This document shows positions 62,615 through 64,000 of a stretch of 64,000 bases of DNA, piece by piece. Within the stretch, counting starts at the first letter, position 1. The number at the start of each line of letters is the position of its first letter. The DNA is taken from the NCBI GenBank assembly GCA_028279705.1, contig JANQNF010000012.1, positions 1 to 64,000 on the forward strand. Direction: 5' to 3'. A program made the position numbers and the translations under genes. The notes under the pieces are model-generated. The model searched no databases. It worked only from the letters and a program-made list of their open reading frames with translations, and was not told the DNA's origin. The DNA comes from an archaeon. GTDB lineage: Archaea; Aenigmatarchaeota; Aenigmatarchaeia; QMZP01; JAFGSV01.

Positions 62615-63590
62615 CATATACTTCGACCCGGTTCACAAGCTGATCAAGATAGGCGACAAGAAGAGCCAGAGGCATTACCTAAACGTTGCACACACAAGGA
62701 AGTTCATGCAGACACTCCTCGTAGCATCAGAATGCAAGAAGATAATAGAGCAGGGTGTCACAACGAGCATCAGGGACCTGTATTACGCTCTCAAGCACAC
62801 CATAGAAGGCACCAAGGAGAACACGTTTGAAGGCCAGGAAGAGAGCGACCCCGTTCTTGAGGACCTGGAATCGGCACTTAACCTTCTAAGAGAAGAACTC
62901 CATCTCAAGGCTGACCGGAAGGGATACATGGCAGGAAACATCATGATTGAGGACTCTGGTGACAGGATAAACTGTGCAAAGATGGGCTCGTCCGGATGGG
63001 CAATACCAAGTGACGTTGAGCCTGAAATGATAAAGTTCGTCGAGAACAATGCCAAGTTCGTCGTGCTCATAGAGAAAGACGCCGTATGGCAGCGTCTGAA
63101 TGAGGACAAGTTCTGGCAGAAGCAGAACTGCCTGATAATAACCGGAAAGGGTCAGCCTGCAAGGGGCTGCAGGCGACTCATAAACAGGCTCCACAAGGAA
63201 CTCGGGCTTCCCATTTATGTGCTGGCAGACGCAGACCCGTGGGGATACTACATCTACTCTGTCATCAAGCAGGGCTCCATAAACCTATCATTCCTTTCAG
63301 ACAGGCTCGGTACGCCTGATGCAAAGTTCATAGGACTGACCACAAAGGATGCCATCGAATACGGTATATCAAATAACGTCACGATCAAGCTCAACAAGGG
63401 CGACCAGAAGAGGATAAAGGAGATGATAAAGTATGTCTGGTTCAAGCCCAAGGAGTGGCAGCAAGAGCTCAAGCGCATGCTCAAGGCGGGCTACAAACTG
63501 GAACTTGAGGCCCTTTCATCAAAAGGTATAAGATTCATTTCTGAGAAGTACCTTCCAGACAAGATAAGAAAGCAGGACTTCCTTCCATGA
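62496..63590 (+). CDS. top6A: DNA topoisomerase VI subunit A (Spo11-like)
   Basis: The 364-aa protein has the 5Y-CAP domain with TTSIRDLYYALKH (the catalytic Tyr is one of the YY pair, about residue 98), and the Toprim part with FVVLIEKDAVW (Glu) and YVLADADPWGYYIYS (DxD). The start follows GGAGGAATTGA, a good Shine-Dalgarno that lies within top6B. The 119-nt overlap in another frame is unusually long, so the C-terminal tail of B and the N-terminus of A are encoded twice. It is the last gene before tRNA-Asn. Confidence 0.96.
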   Translation: MEENQNKSKRKIQNLGKEVVNQLQKKENPSISLPVRSLSNIYFDPVHKLIKIGDKKSQRHYLNVAHTRKFMQTLLVASECKKIIEQGVTTSIRDLYYALKHTIEGTKENTFEGQEESDPVLEDLESALNLLREELHLKADRKGYMAGNIMIEDSGDRINCAKMGSSGWAIPSDVEPEMIKFVENNAKFVVLIEKDAVWQRLNEDKFWQKQNCLIITGKGQPARGCRRLINRLHKELGLPIYVLADADPWGYYIYSVIKQGSINLSFLSDRLGTPDAKFIGLTTKDAIEYGISNNVTIKLNKGDQKRIKEMIKYVWFKPKEWQQELKRMLKAGYKLELEALSSKGIRFISEKYLPDKIRKQDFLP

Positions 63591-63592
63591 AT

Positions 63593-63602
63593 ATTTAAAA
63601 AA
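63593..63602 (+). promoter_or_regulatory. TATA element before tRNA-Asn
   Basis: ATTTAAAAAA, about 28 nt before the mature 5' end of tRNA-Asn. Confidence 0.6.
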
Positions 63603-63625
63603 CGAACAGTGTTATAATACTACGA

Positions 63626-63717
63626 GCCCCGGTAGCTCAGCGGTTAGAGCGCCCGATTCCTCAGGGAAGGCGAAGCTGTTAACCGGTAGGTCGAAGGTTC
63701 AAATCCTTCTCGGGGCG
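63626..63717 (+). tRNA. tRNA-Asn(GTT) with 19-nt intron at position 30/31
   Basis: Acceptor GCCCCGG/TCGGGGC, discriminator G, D arm GCTC-AGCGGTTA-GAGC, T arm GAAGG-TTCAAAT-CCTTC. The anticodon loop CTGTTAA gives GTT for Asn; stem CCGGT pairs only after removing 19 nt (63656-63674) between positions 30 and 31. The precursor then shows an ideal bulge-helix-bulge: central helix CGCC/GGCG, bulges CG|A and AA|G, inner stem TTCC/GGAA with loop TCAG. The spliced tRNA has 73 nt with a C27-U43 mismatch. The intron is in a non-canonical place, as known in several archaea. Confidence 0.88.
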
Positions 63718-64000
63718 CTAATTATTTTATTCAATTTTCTTTTATGCTTGGGGTTACTGCTTCCTATCAGTTTAATCCATTCATATGCATTTTTCCTACC
63801 TCTTACAGAAATTCTGTTTACATTTTTCCATTTACCGTTTTCCTTTCTTGATATCCAAACACTGGAATCTATTTTGAGTATGTTATCTAGAAGATATTTT
63901 ATCTGGTCTATCAGAAGCTTTGATGTAGATGAAATTTCGATTCTTGGGTATAGACCGGAAGGTTTTGGCTCGAGATAAACACAACCATCAGTGTCGAATA
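63699..64000 (-). CDS. Partial LAGLIDADG homing endonuclease
   Basis: A minus-strand frame open from the window edge gives at least 100 residues. Its visible start FDTDGCVYLEPKPSG is the second LAGLIDADG motif (GFxDTDGC), followed by RIEISSTSKLLIDQIKYLLD, WISRKENGKWKNVNRISV and a C-terminal NKIISAPRRI. The stop (63699-63701) lies inside the T arm of tRNA-Asn on the opposite strand, an overlap of 19 nt. The N-terminal half is outside the window, so whether it is free-standing, or belongs to an intron or intein, is unknown. Confidence 0.7.
   Translation of the reverse strand, partial: FDTDGCVYLEPKPSGLYPRIEISSTSKLLIDQIKYLLDNILKIDSSVWISRKENGKWKNVNRISVRGRKNAYEWIKLIGSSNPKHKRKLNKIISAPRRI

Overview
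The window is chromosomal DNA from an archaeon. It carries topoisomerase VI (both subunits), a group II chaperonin, aIF1A, pelota, endonuclease Q, NreA, a bulge-helix-bulge tRNA intron and TATA-box promoters that often sit about 26 nt before a start codon (leaderless genes). Many proteins begin with class III (type IV pilin-like) signal peptides, and the giant surface proteins carry CGNGxC-type cysteine repeats. This suggests an uncultivated, possibly DPANN, lineage, but no rRNA or other decisive marker is present, so the phylum is left open.

Layout. 0-4.2 kb is a defence-like island: a small P-loop protein, a QueC-like enzyme with an N-terminal winged helix, a Vsr nuclease, an HNH nuclease and a 5-methylcytosine methyltransferase. 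4.3-6.6 kb holds a two-gene membrane operon, a phosphoribosyltransferase/DprA-like pair resembling the ShosTA toxin-antitoxin defence pair, and an aberrant tRNA-like cloverleaf. 6.6-8.7 kb is a DDE transposase next to a small winged-helix gene, with repeated ACCGGT sites between them. 8.8-12.3 kb is housekeeping: a phosphoesterase, a COG1709-type regulator and a K+-dependent-type membrane pyrophosphatase. 12.3-18.5 kb is a type IV pilus-like engine: four pilin-like proteins, one PilT/TadA/FlaI-class ATPase, two TadC/FlaJ-class membrane proteins and a coiled-coil protein. 18.6-21.8 kb has the thermosome, an intron-containing tRNA and endonuclease Q. 21.8-30.7 kb has three related lipoproteins, a DUF63 membrane protein, a 1210-aa zinc-ribbon/membrane/beta-domain protein and an anchored surface protein; pelota follows. 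31.8-55.1 kb is a single-strand block of eleven surface genes: five short pilin-like or membrane-anchored genes, then two tandem copies of a three-gene cassette (large prepilin-like protein, giant Cys-rich protein of 1565 or about 2911 aa, about 450-aa membrane-anchored protein). 55.2-64 kb is information processing: NreA, an HhH-GPD glycosylase, another prepilin-like gene, aIF1A, a KH protein, intein-containing topoisomerase VI-B overlapping topoisomerase VI-A, intron-containing tRNA-Asn and a truncated LAGLIDADG endonuclease.

How it fits together. The most striking content is the surface programme. The engine at 12-18 kb has the ATPase and platform proteins but no prepilin peptidase in view. 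The 31.8-55.1 kb block and the gene at 57.5 kb supply many more class III-signal substrates together with giant disulfide-rich proteins. I infer one cell-surface machine, built partly by duplication of a translationally coupled three-gene cassette. This is inferred from sequence only. The family of lipoproteins and the 1210-aa protein, which share one extracytoplasmic domain, may be a second envelope complex.
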